Origin: Herbiconiux sp. SALV-R1 | GTDB lineage: Bacteria; Actinomycetota; Actinomycetes; Actinomycetales; Microbacteriaceae | Direction of reading: 5' to 3' | Length of the DNA stretch: 64,000 bases | Assembly (NCBI RefSeq): GCF_013113715.1 | Contig: NZ_CP053344.1 | Coordinates: 3,100,001 to 3,164,000 of the forward strand | Shown here: piece by piece, positions 8,528-16,824 of the stretch | Numbering within the stretch: position 1 is the first letter of the stretch | Layout of the letters: every line of letters starts with the position of its first letter | Notes under the pieces: generated by a model | Seen by the model: only the letters and a program-made list of their open reading frames with translations | Told to the model about the DNA's origin: nothing | The model's database searches: none | Made by a program: the position numbers and the translations under genes

Positions 8528-9981
8528 CGGGCTTCACCCCATCGGATGTTCGTGGTCTGCTTGCGGAAGAAATGGTCGAGACCGTGCGGTCCGTCGTCGC
8601 CTCCGACACCGCTGAGTTTGAAGCCCGTGTGGTAGCCGTTGAACTCCTCCGGGCCGACGCGGTTCACGAAGACCTCGCCGAACTCGAGCTCGTCTGCTGC
8701 GCGACGCGCTGAGCCGAGGTCTCGTGTGTAGACGTAGGCGGACAATCCGTACTCCGACGCATTGGCGCGGCGCATCACCTCGTCCCAGCTCTCGAACGAC
8801 GCGATCGGGGTGACGGGCCCGAAGAGCTCCTCGGCCATCACCGGCCAGGTGTCGTCGTCGCCCGAGATCACGGTCGGTTCAAGCCAATAGCCGCTCGTGA
8901 AACCGGGACCCTCCGGCCGACGCCCGCCGGTGAGGATGGTCGCGCCGGCGTCGAGGGATCGGTCGATGATGGACTGGATCTTGTCCAGCTCGCCCGCGCT
9001 GATGCGCGGCCCGATCTGCGTGCTGGGGTCGGTGGGCGATCCCACCCGCAGGGCCCGTGCTGCGGCGACGTACTGTTCGGCGAAGGCGTCCTTGATCGAT
9101 GCGTGCACGTAGACCCGCTCGGTGGATGTGCAGACCTGCCCGCCGTTGCGGTGGCGGGAGACGATGGCGTCAGCCACCGCCTGGTCGAGATCGGCGTCGG
9201 CCAGCACGATGAACGGGGCGTTGCCGCCGAGCTCGAGGGTGACGGGCTTGACGAGGTCGGCGGCGGCTCGGTAGATCGACCGTCCTGCCTCGGTGCTGCC
9301 GGTCATGGTGATGAAGGCCGTCCGCGGATCGCGGACGAGAGCGTCGCCGATTACGGCACCTGCGCCTGTCACGACGTTGACGAGGCCCTCGGGAAGGAGC
9401 CCTGACCGGGCGACGAGCGACGCGATCGCCAGGGCGGAGAGAGGCGTCTTCTCGTCGGCTTTGAGCACGATCGCGTTGCCGGCGGCCAGAGCCGGGGCGA
9501 GCTTGCGCGTGGTGAGGCTCGACGGGTAGTTCCACGGGATGATGGCGCCGACGACACCGTGCGGGCGTCGGCGCAGCCAGACCTCGTCGTCCTTCCGGGC
9601 CGTGTATCGGATCTCGTCGGTGAGCGTCTCGAGGAGGCTCGCGGCGGAGGTGAGGAACCCGGCGGTCCCGAAAGTCTCCCCTCGCGCCTCGGTCACGGGT
9701 TTGCCCACCTCGCGGACGAGGAGGTCGACGAGGGTGTCGCGCTCGGCGATCACGTGCTGAGCCAACTCACGCAGCGCGGCGGCGCGGGCGGCCGGCGGTC
9801 GATCAGCCCACTCGCGCTGAGCGGCGGCGGCCGCGTCGAGTGCTTCGTCGAGATCCGCGAGGCCGGCGTCGTTCACTTCGGCGAACGCGTCGGCGGTGGC
9901 GGGATCGATCACCGCCCGGGCGGGTCCTGTGCCCGGTCTGAGTGCGCCGCCGATGAGGAGGTCGGTAGGAACGGTCGTCAT
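8524..9981 (-). CDS. NAD(P)-dependent aldehyde dehydrogenase, first gene of the operon
   Basis: This is a 485-residue aldehyde dehydrogenase. The general base is E250 in L-E250-L-G-G-N, and the nucleophile is C284 in G-G-Q-V-C-T-S. The start is the ATG at 9979-9981 with AGAAGGA about 7 nt upstream; the ATG 42 nt further upstream lacks a ribosome site. It heads the minus-strand chain of six genes in which the first five are joined by 4-bp start/stop overlaps. The most economical role is oxidation of the aldehyde formed by the operon's alcohol dehydrogenase to a carboxylic acid that enters central metabolism. The 172-nt gap upstream holds the likely promoter and palindromic operator candidates. 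Confidence 0.92.
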   Translation of the reverse strand: MTTVPTDLLIGGALRPGTGPARAVIDPATADAFAEVNDAGLADLDEALDAAAAAQREWADRPPAARAAALRELAQHVIAERDTLVDLLVREVGKPVTEARGETFGTAGFLTSAASLLETLTDEIRYTARKDDEVWLRRRPHGVVGAIIPWNYPSSLTTRKLAPALAAGNAIVLKADEKTPLSALAIASLVARSGLLPEGLVNVVTGAGAVIGDALVRDPRTAFITMTGSTEAGRSIYRAAADLVKPVTLELGGNAPFIVLADADLDQAVADAIVSRHRNGGQVCTSTERVYVHASIKDAFAEQYVAAARALRVGSPTDPSTQIGPRISAGELDKIQSIIDRSLDAGATILTGGRRPEGPGFTSGYWLEPTVISGDDDTWPVMAEELFGPVTPIASFESWDEVMRRANASEYGLSAYVYTRDLGSARRAADELEFGEVFVNRVGPEEFNGYHTGFKLSGVGGDDGPHGLDHFFRKQTTNIRWGEAR

Positions 9982-10006
9982 TGTCTGTCCTTCTGCGTTC
10001 GAGTAC

Positions 10007-10029
10007 CCGATCGAGATCGGCACCGGTGC
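10007..10029. promoter_or_regulatory. Candidate operator: two overlapping palindromes upstream of the Baeyer-Villiger operon
   Basis: CCGATC-GA-GATCGG (10007-10020) runs directly into the perfect 10-bp palindrome GCACCGGTGC (10020-10029), 26-48 nt upstream of the aldehyde dehydrogenase start. The location and dyad symmetry fit a regulator site. The remaining gene-free DNA from 10030 to 10153 shows no other clear signal. Confidence 0.35.
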
Positions 10030-10153
10030 AAGTATTCCGATCAGGCACGCCTACGGGCATGGAGCGATTCGCATGCTTTGCCCGGATTGTGTAGGGGATC
10101 GTCCATGTTGATTTCGCCCGACATCGTGTCTCACGCGTGCGGCTCGCCGCAGA

Positions 10154-11578
10154 TCAGCGTCGGCGGAGCAGGTCGACCAGGGCGATGACACAGGCGATCG
10201 CGACGAGGGTGATCGACACCATCGCCCCGTCTCGGAAGGCGAAGGCGCCGTCGCCGTCGCCGTCGCGACCCAGCGTCGCGTAGTAAGCCGCTCCTGCTCC
10301 GGCGATGCCGATGGCCGTCCCCACTCGTTGACCCACCTGCGTCATCGAGCCCGCCACCCCGGCTGAGGAGACCGGCACATCGGACAGCGTGAGCGTCTGG
10401 TTGGCTGAGATCACGAGCCCCCCGCCGGCACCGGCGAGCGCGAGCGCTGCCGCCATCCATGCCAGAGCCCACTCGTGCGGCGCGGCGAGAACCGCAAAGA
10501 CCGTGAGGGTGAAGCCCGCGCCGGCGGTCAGGAGTCCCACGACGACGAGGACTCGTCCCGATTCCGCGACGAACCGCCCACCCCACACGGAGGCGGCCGC
10601 CGAGGCCATCGCGAAGGTGATGCCCACCGTGCCCGACAGGACGGGCGGGTAGCCGGCTCCCTGCTGCAGATAGAGGATGGAGAGCAGGAACACGGCAGGC
10701 ATGGCCCCGAACCACGCTGTCGCCACGAGCAGGCCGTTGCGAAACGACGTGACGCGGAACAGCGCGAGCCTGATCGCGGGCGTCTTGCCCCGGCGCTCGT
10801 AGGCACGCTCCCAGACCACGAACGCGCAGAGGCTGACGGCGGCGCCTCCCAGCCAGATCCAGCGCTCCGGCGAATCGCCGAACCCGCCGGTGGTCAGCAC
10901 GAACGGCGCCATGACGCCCACGATCGTGGTGCCGAGCAGCAGCACGCCGATCGGGTCCAGGTCGCGCGGGTCGGCTGGCCGCGACCGGGTGGAGGGGAGC
11001 AGCCACGCGGCGAACGCAAGTGCGACCGCACCGAGCGGCACGTTCATCCAGAACATCCACCGCCAGCCCTCGTCCGAGCCCGCTACGAGAATGAGCAGGC
11101 CGCCGAGGGTGGGGCCGATCGCGGTGGCGACGGAGACCGTCGCTCCGAACAGTCCGAACGCCCGCCCACGCCGTGTCGGCGGGAACAGCTGCTGGATGAG
11201 TCCGAGCACCTGCGGCATGAGCATCCCCGCAGCCATTCCCTGCATCGCCCGGGCCGCCACGAGCGTCACCACATCGGGCGCGAGGGCGCAGAGTGCGCTC
11301 GCGCCGGTGAAGGTGCCCAGCCCGATGAGGAACATCGCCTTCCGCGAGTACAGGTCACCGAGCCTGCCCGCGGGAACGAGCGTCAAACCGAACGCCAGTG
11401 CGTACCCGGCCACGATGAGCTGGAGCGCGGACGGGTCGGCGCCGAGCGATCGTTCCATCGACGGCAGGCCGACGTTGACCTTCGACAGGTCGAGGATCGT
11501 GAGCGCGGCCACCCCGAGGCAGACGATGAACGCCCGCCAGACGGCACTGTCACCGTGAGGGTTCGCTGAGGCCGTCAC
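10154..11578 (-). CDS. MFS transporter, DHA2-like drug/metabolite exporter
   Basis: This 474-residue polytopic membrane protein has an N-terminal hydrophobic helix with I-L-D-L-S-K-V-N-V-G-L-P (motif D1 of the DHA2 drug:H+ antiporters, usually L-D-x-T-V-x-N-V-A-L-P), motif A as G-R-L-G-D-L-Y-S-R-K, and motif C-like G-P-T-L-G-G. Fourteen helices are expected for the family. The Asp-Thr-Val of motif D1 is replaced by D-L-S-K, so a charged Lys sits in helix 1. The start is a GTG at 11576-11578, 16 nt after the stop of the Zn-alcohol dehydrogenase, so the two share a transcript. In this setting it may export or import the catabolic substrate or a toxic intermediate. Confidence 0.85.
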   Translation of the reverse strand: MTASANPHGDSAVWRAFIVCLGVAALTILDLSKVNVGLPSMERSLGADPSALQLIVAGYALAFGLTLVPAGRLGDLYSRKAMFLIGLGTFTGASALCALAPDVVTLVAARAMQGMAAGMLMPQVLGLIQQLFPPTRRGRAFGLFGATVSVATAIGPTLGGLLILVAGSDEGWRWMFWMNVPLGAVALAFAAWLLPSTRSRPADPRDLDPIGVLLLGTTIVGVMAPFVLTTGGFGDSPERWIWLGGAAVSLCAFVVWERAYERRGKTPAIRLALFRVTSFRNGLLVATAWFGAMPAVFLLSILYLQQGAGYPPVLSGTVGITFAMASAAASVWGGRFVAESGRVLVVVGLLTAGAGFTLTVFAVLAAPHEWALAWMAAALALAGAGGGLVISANQTLTLSDVPVSSAGVAGSMTQVGQRVGTAIGIAGAGAAYYATLGRDGDGDGAFAFRDGAMVSITLVAIACVIALVDLLRRR

Positions 11579-11594
11579 AGCGTGTCGTCGGCGT

Positions 11595-12635
11595 TCAGCC
11601 GCCCGGGACGATCACCGCACGGCCACGGAGCGTGCCGGCGTGCAGACGCTCGTATGCTCGGGCAGCATCATCGAGCGAGAAACGCTCGACCTCGACCTCG
11701 ATCTGACCCCGCCTGGCGAGCTCGAAGACCTCGATCAGCTCTGAACGGGACCCCCAGTACGGCGAACGAACCGAAGCATCGTGCGGCGTGCCGATGAAGG
11801 AGACGCTGGCGCGGCCACCTCCGATGCCCACGATGGCCACCTCCCCCTCCATGGCGACGACTGCCATGGCGATGTCGACCGTCGCCTGCACCCCGACGAA
11901 GTCGAACACCGCGTCAGCTCCGCGGCCGGCGGTCAGAGCTCGCACGGCGGCCACCGCACCCTCGTCACTGACCACGGTGTCGTTGGCGCCCATCTCGCGC
12001 GCGAGGGCGAGCTTGGCCTCCGTCAGGTCCAGCGCGATGATGCGAGCCCCGGAGATCGCACGCAGGATCTGAATGCCCACGTGCCCGAGCCCGCCGACTC
12101 CCAGGACGACCGCGGTCGAACCGGCGCCGAGTCTCGGCAGGGACGACTTGATGGCGTGGTACGGCGTGAGCCCGGCATCGGTCAGCGAGACGCACGTCAC
12201 GGGGTCGAGGCCGTCGAGGGGAACGAGGTGACGGGCGTCGTCGACCAGCAGGTACTCCGCCATCGCGCCGGGTGCGCCGAGTCCTGGCGGACGGATGCCG
12301 AGCGCCTCCGCATCCTGGCAGTAGTTCTCCTTGCCCTGGGCGCAGGAGTGGCAGCGGCCACAGCCCCAGGGGCCGTAGACGGCGACCGCATCGCCGACGG
12401 CGACACCCGTCACGCCTTCGCCGACCTCGTGGACGACACCAGCGCCCTCGTGGCCCAAGGTCAGGGGCAGCCCGAGCCGGTACAGCTCTGCGGGCAGACC
12501 CATGATGACCTCGTCGGAATGGCAGGCGCCGGCCGCGGTGATCTTCAGCAGAACCTGCCCTGGCCCCGGGGTGGGCCGAGGAATCTCGACGACCTCGGGG
12601 GGTGCGCCGATGGCGGTGTACTGAAGTGCTTTCAT
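11595..12635 (-). CDS. Zn-dependent alcohol dehydrogenase (propanol-preferring/AdhA type)
   Basis: This 346-residue Zn-alcohol dehydrogenase has catalytic ligands C38 (G-A-C-H-S-D) and H62-E63 (G-H-E-G-A-G), structural zinc cysteines C92, C95, C98 and C106, and a Rossmann motif G-V-G-G-L-G. The start is the ATG at 12633-12635 (MKALQY), the usual N-terminus of the family; the frame is open 45 nt further upstream but without a ribosome site. It is the first gene of a two-gene unit with the MFS transporter and is divergent from the GAF-PucR regulator at 12797. It would oxidise small or branched alcohols, possibly the alcohol entering or leaving the Baeyer-Villiger pathway. Confidence 0.9.
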   Translation of the reverse strand: MKALQYTAIGAPPEVVEIPRPTPGPGQVLLKITAAGACHSDEVIMGLPAELYRLGLPLTLGHEGAGVVHEVGEGVTGVAVGDAVAVYGPWGCGRCHSCAQGKENYCQDAEALGIRPPGLGAPGAMAEYLLVDDARHLVPLDGLDPVTCVSLTDAGLTPYHAIKSSLPRLGAGSTAVVLGVGGLGHVGIQILRAISGARIIALDLTEAKLALAREMGANDTVVSDEGAVAAVRALTAGRGADAVFDFVGVQATVDIAMAVVAMEGEVAIVGIGGGRASVSFIGTPHDASVRSPYWGSRSELIEVFELARRGQIEVEVERFSLDDAARAYERLHAGTLRGRAVIVPGG

Positions 12636-12715
12636 GGAGAACTCGCTTTCTGCACGCACAGCGATGCAGCTCGTGGACACGAACAGTATTTCGTGGCGGG
12701 AGTCGGAGTGTCATA

Positions 12716-12732
12716 TGGTGTGCACCACACCA
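12716..12732. promoter_or_regulatory. Inverted-repeat operator candidate in the divergent regulator/dehydrogenase gap
   Basis: TGGTGTG-CAC-CACACCA has perfect 7-bp arms around a 3-nt spacer. It lies 81 nt upstream of the alcohol dehydrogenase start and 65 nt upstream of the regulator start. It is the only strong dyad in the 161-bp divergent gap and is a good candidate for binding by the GAF-PucR protein. Confidence 0.5.
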
Positions 12733-12796
12733 CCGGGCTTCGCGATGGTGAATCCTCCATACGTGAAGCCCACTCGACGAGGACGCGAGCGACACT

Positions 12797-14563
12797 ATGA
12801 CGATCGAGGTCGAACCCTCCTACCCCAGCGACATGGGCCGCGACGACGATCGTCGGTGGCGGCGGATGGCCCATTCCGTCGCCCGACTCGCGGTCGAACT
12901 CGCTCGACCCCGAGAGCGGGAGCAGCTCCTCGAGCGCATCGCGGAACAGGCCCGCGATCTCCTCGGCGCCGACCTGGCCTACATCAGCCTGAACGACGAC
13001 GAGCGCGGCGAGACCTACATCCACACGACGGTGGGGGTGATGAGCGAGGAGTACCGCAGCATCCGCATGCCGCTCGGAGCAGGTGTGCTCGGCAAGGTGG
13101 CAGGCTCCAACAAACCGGCGCAGACCGCCAGCTACTTCGGCGATCCCGATCTGGTCCGTTCCCCCTCGATCGATCAGGCCGTCCGCACCGAGGGCGTCCA
13201 CGCCATCCTGGGGGCGCCCATGCGCATCGACGGCACGGTCATCGGCGCGCTCATGGTCGCGGACCGGTACAGCCGCGTCTACGACTTCGTCGAGGTCTCG
13301 ACCCTCGACACGCTCGCCTCGCTCGGAACCGTGGTACTCGAGACGAATCAGTTGATCTCGGATCTGCACGACACCGTGGGCCGCCTCCGCGTCGCTCAGG
13401 AGCAGAACCAGGAGTACATCCTCGAGCTCGAGCGCCTCGAGCACGCCGACGCGACCCTGCTCGCCGACCTCCTCCGCGACACCGACGGCGAATCGCTCGA
13501 GACGCTGCTGGCCGGTGAGCTGGACTGCGCGGTCGCCGTTAGGGTCGACCGCTTCGACGACGACTGGGGGAAGCTCGGTGCGAAGGCCTCGACCCTCGAC
13601 GCGCTCAGACGAGAATCCGACCGCTCCGCCGATGTCGCCGTGGACCACGCGACCGGTGCGTCGGTCCTGAGTGTGCACCTGGGCGACCGGACGATCGGCG
13701 CGATCGCCGCCGAGCGCCCTCTGTCGCGCGTCGGCGTGCAGATCCTGCAGCGCGCGGCCACCAACCTGACAGTACGCGTGCTGTTCGAGGAGGCGGTCGA
13801 GAACGCCCACCGTCGCGAGACAGACGATCTGGTGCGTGCCCTCCTCGCGGGCCGCGCGACCGCACGCGACCTGACACGACTCGCCGAGTCCACGCGCCTC
13901 AACCTCACCGGTGCCGCGAGATGCCGGATCATCACGATCGACTGCGCCGAACGCAGGGTCACCGCCGACCTCCTGAACCGACAGCTGAGCGACTTCGGCT
14001 TCGCCATCGTGTACGACGATCACGTCTGCGCCCTCCTCGTCGAACGACCCGGGCTGGAAGCCGCGGTCGACCTCGCCCTCCGCCGGATGCAGAGTTCCAC
14101 CCTCGACTTCACGGCGGGCTGGGAGCGGGCCGACCACGACGGGATCGCGGTGGCACACCGTCGTGCGCTGGCGGTCGCCCGCTCCCTGAGGCGACTCGGC
14201 CGCAGCGGCGAGTGCTCGACGCCGTCGCGACTCGGCAGCGTCGGGCTCCTACTCGGTCAGGGCCATGGCCACGTCGAAGAGATCGTCAGAGACACCTTGG
14301 GCCCGGTCATCGACTACGACGCGACCCACGCCTCTCACCTGCTACGGACCGCCTTGACGTACTTCGAGGCCGACCGAAACGTCACCCGCGCCGCGAAGGA
14401 GCTCATCGTCCACGAGAACACCGTGAGGCAGCGGCTCGAGAAGATCCGGGACCTGCTGGGCAACGAGGCGATGACCGGCAGCTACGCGCTCGATACTCAT
14501 CTCGCCCTCCGGGCGTGGAGTCTCGGCACCGACCTCCCCCGGTTCTCTCCGGGAACCGCGTGA
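12797..14563 (+). CDS. GAF-domain PucR/CdaR-type transcriptional activator
   Basis: This is a 588-residue regulator. A GAF sensor domain occupies roughly residues 35-190 (R-M-P-L-G-A-G-V-L-G-K-V and A-P-M-R-I-D-G-T-V-I-G-A-L), a GGDEF-like middle segment follows, and the C-terminal PucR helix-turn-helix (HTH_30) spans about residues 505-560, with the family signature L-T-Y-F-E-A-D-R-N-V-T-R-A-A followed by H-E-N-T-V-R-Q-R-L-E-K-I. It should be a cytoplasmic activator responding to a small molecule bound by the GAF domain. It is divergent from the alcohol dehydrogenase/MFS genes and probably controls them and the Baeyer-Villiger operon. The ATG at 12797 has only a weak purine-rich stretch upstream. 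Confidence 0.88.
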   Translation: MTIEVEPSYPSDMGRDDDRRWRRMAHSVARLAVELARPREREQLLERIAEQARDLLGADLAYISLNDDERGETYIHTTVGVMSEEYRSIRMPLGAGVLGKVAGSNKPAQTASYFGDPDLVRSPSIDQAVRTEGVHAILGAPMRIDGTVIGALMVADRYSRVYDFVEVSTLDTLASLGTVVLETNQLISDLHDTVGRLRVAQEQNQEYILELERLEHADATLLADLLRDTDGESLETLLAGELDCAVAVRVDRFDDDWGKLGAKASTLDALRRESDRSADVAVDHATGASVLSVHLGDRTIGAIAAERPLSRVGVQILQRAATNLTVRVLFEEAVENAHRRETDDLVRALLAGRATARDLTRLAESTRLNLTGAARCRIITIDCAERRVTADLLNRQLSDFGFAIVYDDHVCALLVERPGLEAAVDLALRRMQSSTLDFTAGWERADHDGIAVAHRRALAVARSLRRLGRSGECSTPSRLGSVGLLLGQGHGHVEEIVRDTLGPVIDYDATHASHLLRTALTYFEADRNVTRAAKELIVHENTVRQRLEKIRDLLGNEAMTGSYALDTHLALRAWSLGTDLPRFSPGTA

Positions 14564-14596
14564 TGATCTGAACGCGCGGTTCACGGCGCAACGAGA

Positions 14597-14628
14597 AAGG
14601 CCCCGAGACGGCGAGATCTCGGGGCCTT
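14597..14628. terminator. Hairpin terminator shared by regulator gene and tRNA operon
   Basis: A perfect 12-bp inverted repeat AAGGCCCCGAGA...TCTCGGGGCCTT (14597-14608 and 14617-14628) has an 8-nt loop. On the minus strand it begins one base after the end of tRNA-Met; on the plus strand it follows the PucR-type gene by 33 nt. It serves both directions. Confidence 0.9.
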
Positions 14629-14629
14629 G

Positions 14630-14703
14630 TAGCGGGAGCGGGACTTGAACCCGCGACCCCACGATTATGAGCCGTGTGCTCTAACCAACTGAGCTATCCC
14701 GCC
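14630..14703 (-). tRNA. tRNA-Met (anticodon CAU)
   Basis: The 74-nt minus-strand cloverleaf starts GGCGGGATAGCTCAG. Its anticodon loop is CTCATAA (CAU), its T-arm contains GGTTCAAGTCC, and its acceptor pairs GGCGGGA with TCCCGCT with a terminal G-U. CCA is not encoded. A CAU anticodon could also mark lysidine-modified tRNA-Ile2, but the stem sequences look like elongator tRNA-Met. Confidence 0.88.
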
Positions 14704-14746
14704 AGAGCTTCGGCCGGCGCCGCGAGGCGGCCGAGCCGGAAGCCGG

Positions 14747-14818
<72 letters not shown>

Positions 14819-14852
14819 GTGTCGAACCGCGAGCGGTTTTTGGCACCAGTAG

Positions 14853-14858
14853 AGAATA
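14853..14858 (-). promoter_or_regulatory. Possible -10 box of the tRNA-Thr/tRNA-Met transcript
   Basis: TATTCT on the minus strand is 34 nt upstream of the tRNA-Thr 5' end, a suitable distance for a -10 element with a short processed leader. No clear -35 was identified. Confidence 0.3.
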
Positions 14859-14910
14859 GCATCACTCGGGGGCCGGTTTTGCCGCATCCGGCAGCGATAT
14901 CGGCTGCCAT

Positions 14911-14916
14911 TAGAGT
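14911..14916 (+). promoter_or_regulatory. -10 box of a probable leaderless alpha-glucosidase transcript
   Basis: TAGAGT is followed by 7 nt and the ATG at 14924, with no ribosome site in between. This matches the TANNNT-spacer-start arrangement of actinobacterial leaderless genes seen elsewhere in the window. Confidence 0.45.
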
Positions 14917-14923
14917 TCTCCCC

Positions 14924-16696
14924 ATGACTATCGAGACCTCTCCCGATCCCGAGACCCCAGAAGTACCCGAGACCGAGGCCGTCTCCACCCTGATCGGCAC
15001 CGATGGCGAGTGGTGGCGTTCCGCTGTCATCTACCAGATCTACCCCCGTTCCTTCTCCGACTCCGACGGCGACGGCATCGGCGACCTGCCCGGCATCACG
15101 AGCCGGCTCGACTCGCTCGCCGAGCTCGGCATCGACGCCATCTGGCTCTCCCCCTTCATGACCTCCCCGCAGCACGACGCCGGCTACGACGTCGCCGACT
15201 ACTGCGATGTCGACCCGCTCTTCGGCACCCTCGCCGACTTCGACCTCATGCTCGAGAAGGCCCACGCCCTCGGCATCCGGGTGATCGTCGACCTCGTTCC
15301 GAACCACACCAGCTGGGACCACGCCTGGTTCAAGGAGGCCCTCGCCGCCGCCCCCGGCAGCCCCGAGCGCGACCGCTACATGTTCCGCGACGGCAAGGGT
15401 CCGAACGGCGACGAGATGCCGAACAACTGGGAGAGCGTCTTCGGCGGCCCCATGTGGGAGCGCGTCACGAACCCCGACGGCACCCCCGGCCAGTGGTACC
15501 TGCACATCTTCGACAAGTCGCAGCCCGACCTCAACTGGGACAACCCGTGGGTGCGCGAGCGCTTCCATGACATCCTCCGCTTCTGGCTCGATCGGGGCGT
15601 CGACGGCTTCCGGGTCGACGTCGCCCACGGCATGATCAAGGAGGCCGGCCTCCCCGACTACACGCCCCCGGCCGACGCGGGCAGCATGGGAGGCGGCACC
15701 GCCGACGCGCTGGTGGGCCTAGAACCCGGCATCGACGCCGACGCCTCCGTCGACCCGCCCACGCCGCCCTACTGGGCGCAGGAGGGCGTTCACGAGATCT
15801 TCCGCGGCTGGCACGCCGTGCTCGAGGAGTACGACGGCGAGCGCGTGCTCTGCGCCGAAGCCTGGGTGGAGCCGCTCACGAAGCTCGCCCGCTGGGTGCG
15901 CCCCGACGAGATGCAGCAGGCCTTCAACTTCACCTATCTCTCCGCCGGGTGGGATGCTGACGAACTGCGCTCGGTGATCGACGGCTCCATCGCCGCCTTC
16001 GCCACCGTCGGCGCCCCGAGCACCTGGGTGCTGTCGAACCACGACGTGGTGCGGCACGCCTCCCGCCTCGCGCTCACGGCCGAGAACCTGCAGGGTGCCG
16101 GCATCGGGCCGAACTCCCCCGGCCTCCCCGACCCCGTCGTCGGACTCCGCCGCGCTCGCGCCGCGACGAGCGTCATGCTCGCGCTCCCGGGCAGCGCCTA
16201 CGTCTACCAGGGCGAGGAGCTCGGCCTCCCCGAGGTCATCGACCTCCCCGACGAGGCCCGCCAAGACCCCACCTGGTTCCGCACGAATCACGAGAAGTAC
16301 GGCCGCGACGGCTGCCGCGTGCCCATCCCGTGGGAGGCCGGCTCGCCCACCTACGGCTTCGGCCCCGCCGGCTCGACCGCGAGCTGGCTGCCGCAGCCCG
16401 GCGACTGGAACGACTTCGCCCGCGCCAGCCAGGAGGGCGTCGCCGACTCCACCCTCGAGCTCTACAAGCGCGCCCTGGCGCTGCGCTCGCTGCACGGGCT
16501 CGGCACCGGCACCCTCGAGTGGATCCCGGGCTATGGCCCCGAGGTCATCGCCTTCCGCAACAACGGCGTGACCGTCATCGCCAACCTCGGGCAGACGCCC
16601 GTCGAGCTGCCCGCCGAAGGCCCCGGCGAGGTGCTCCTCACCAGCGAGCCGCTCAACGAACCGGCCCTGCCCGCCGACACGGCGATCTGGCTGCTC
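14924..16696 (+). CDS. GH13 alpha-glucosidase
   Basis: This 590-residue retaining alpha-glucosidase is in glycoside hydrolase family 13. A (beta/alpha)8 barrel begins at W-R-S-A-V-I-Y-Q-I-Y-P-R-S-F. The catalytic nucleophile is D232 (G-F-R-V-D-V), the acid/base is E312 (C-A-E-A-W), and the stabiliser is D374 (S-N-H-D-V-V-R-H). The Q-P-D-L-N-W motif marks the oligosaccharide/alpha-glucosidase subgroup (GH13_30-like). It lacks a signal peptide, so it would cleave imported maltose-type sugars in the cytoplasm. The start is the ATG at 14924; the open frame upstream crosses the tRNA-Thr gene. A TAG stop follows at 16697-16699. The octamer hairpin and 39-bp repeats lie just downstream. A paralogue sits at 59342. 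Confidence 0.9.
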
Positions 16697-16710
16697 TAGG
16701 GTCGCGCGCC

Positions 16711-16742
16711 GCGCATCCGTTCCTCCAGGCGAGCGGATGCGC
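16711..16742. terminator. Hairpin built from inverted CGGATGCG octamers
   Basis: GCGCATCCG (16711-16719) and CGGATGCGC (16734-16742) form 9-bp arms around a 14-nt loop, between the stop of the alpha-glucosidase and the convergent M23 gene. This position suits a bidirectional terminator. Confidence 0.55.
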
Positions 16743-16822
16743 GGTGCGGCCTCGCACGTGACGCCCGGTCAGCGGATGCGCGGTGCGGCCTCACGCGTGA
16801 CGCTAGGTCAGCGGATGCGCGG
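16732..16822. repeat. 39-bp tandem repeat, two full copies and a partial third
   Basis: Copies at 16732-16770 and 16771-16809 each start AGCGGATGCGCGGTGCGGCC and differ at a few bases, with a partial copy from 16810. Each copy begins with the CGGATGCG octamer. The array fills the gap between two convergent genes. Confidence 0.85.
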
Positions 16823-16824
16823 GG

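Noticed and set aside
16732-16822. 39-bp array as a CRISPR or origin iterons
   Set aside because: The copies are directly adjacent with no spacers, there are only two full units, and no cas or replication genes are near.
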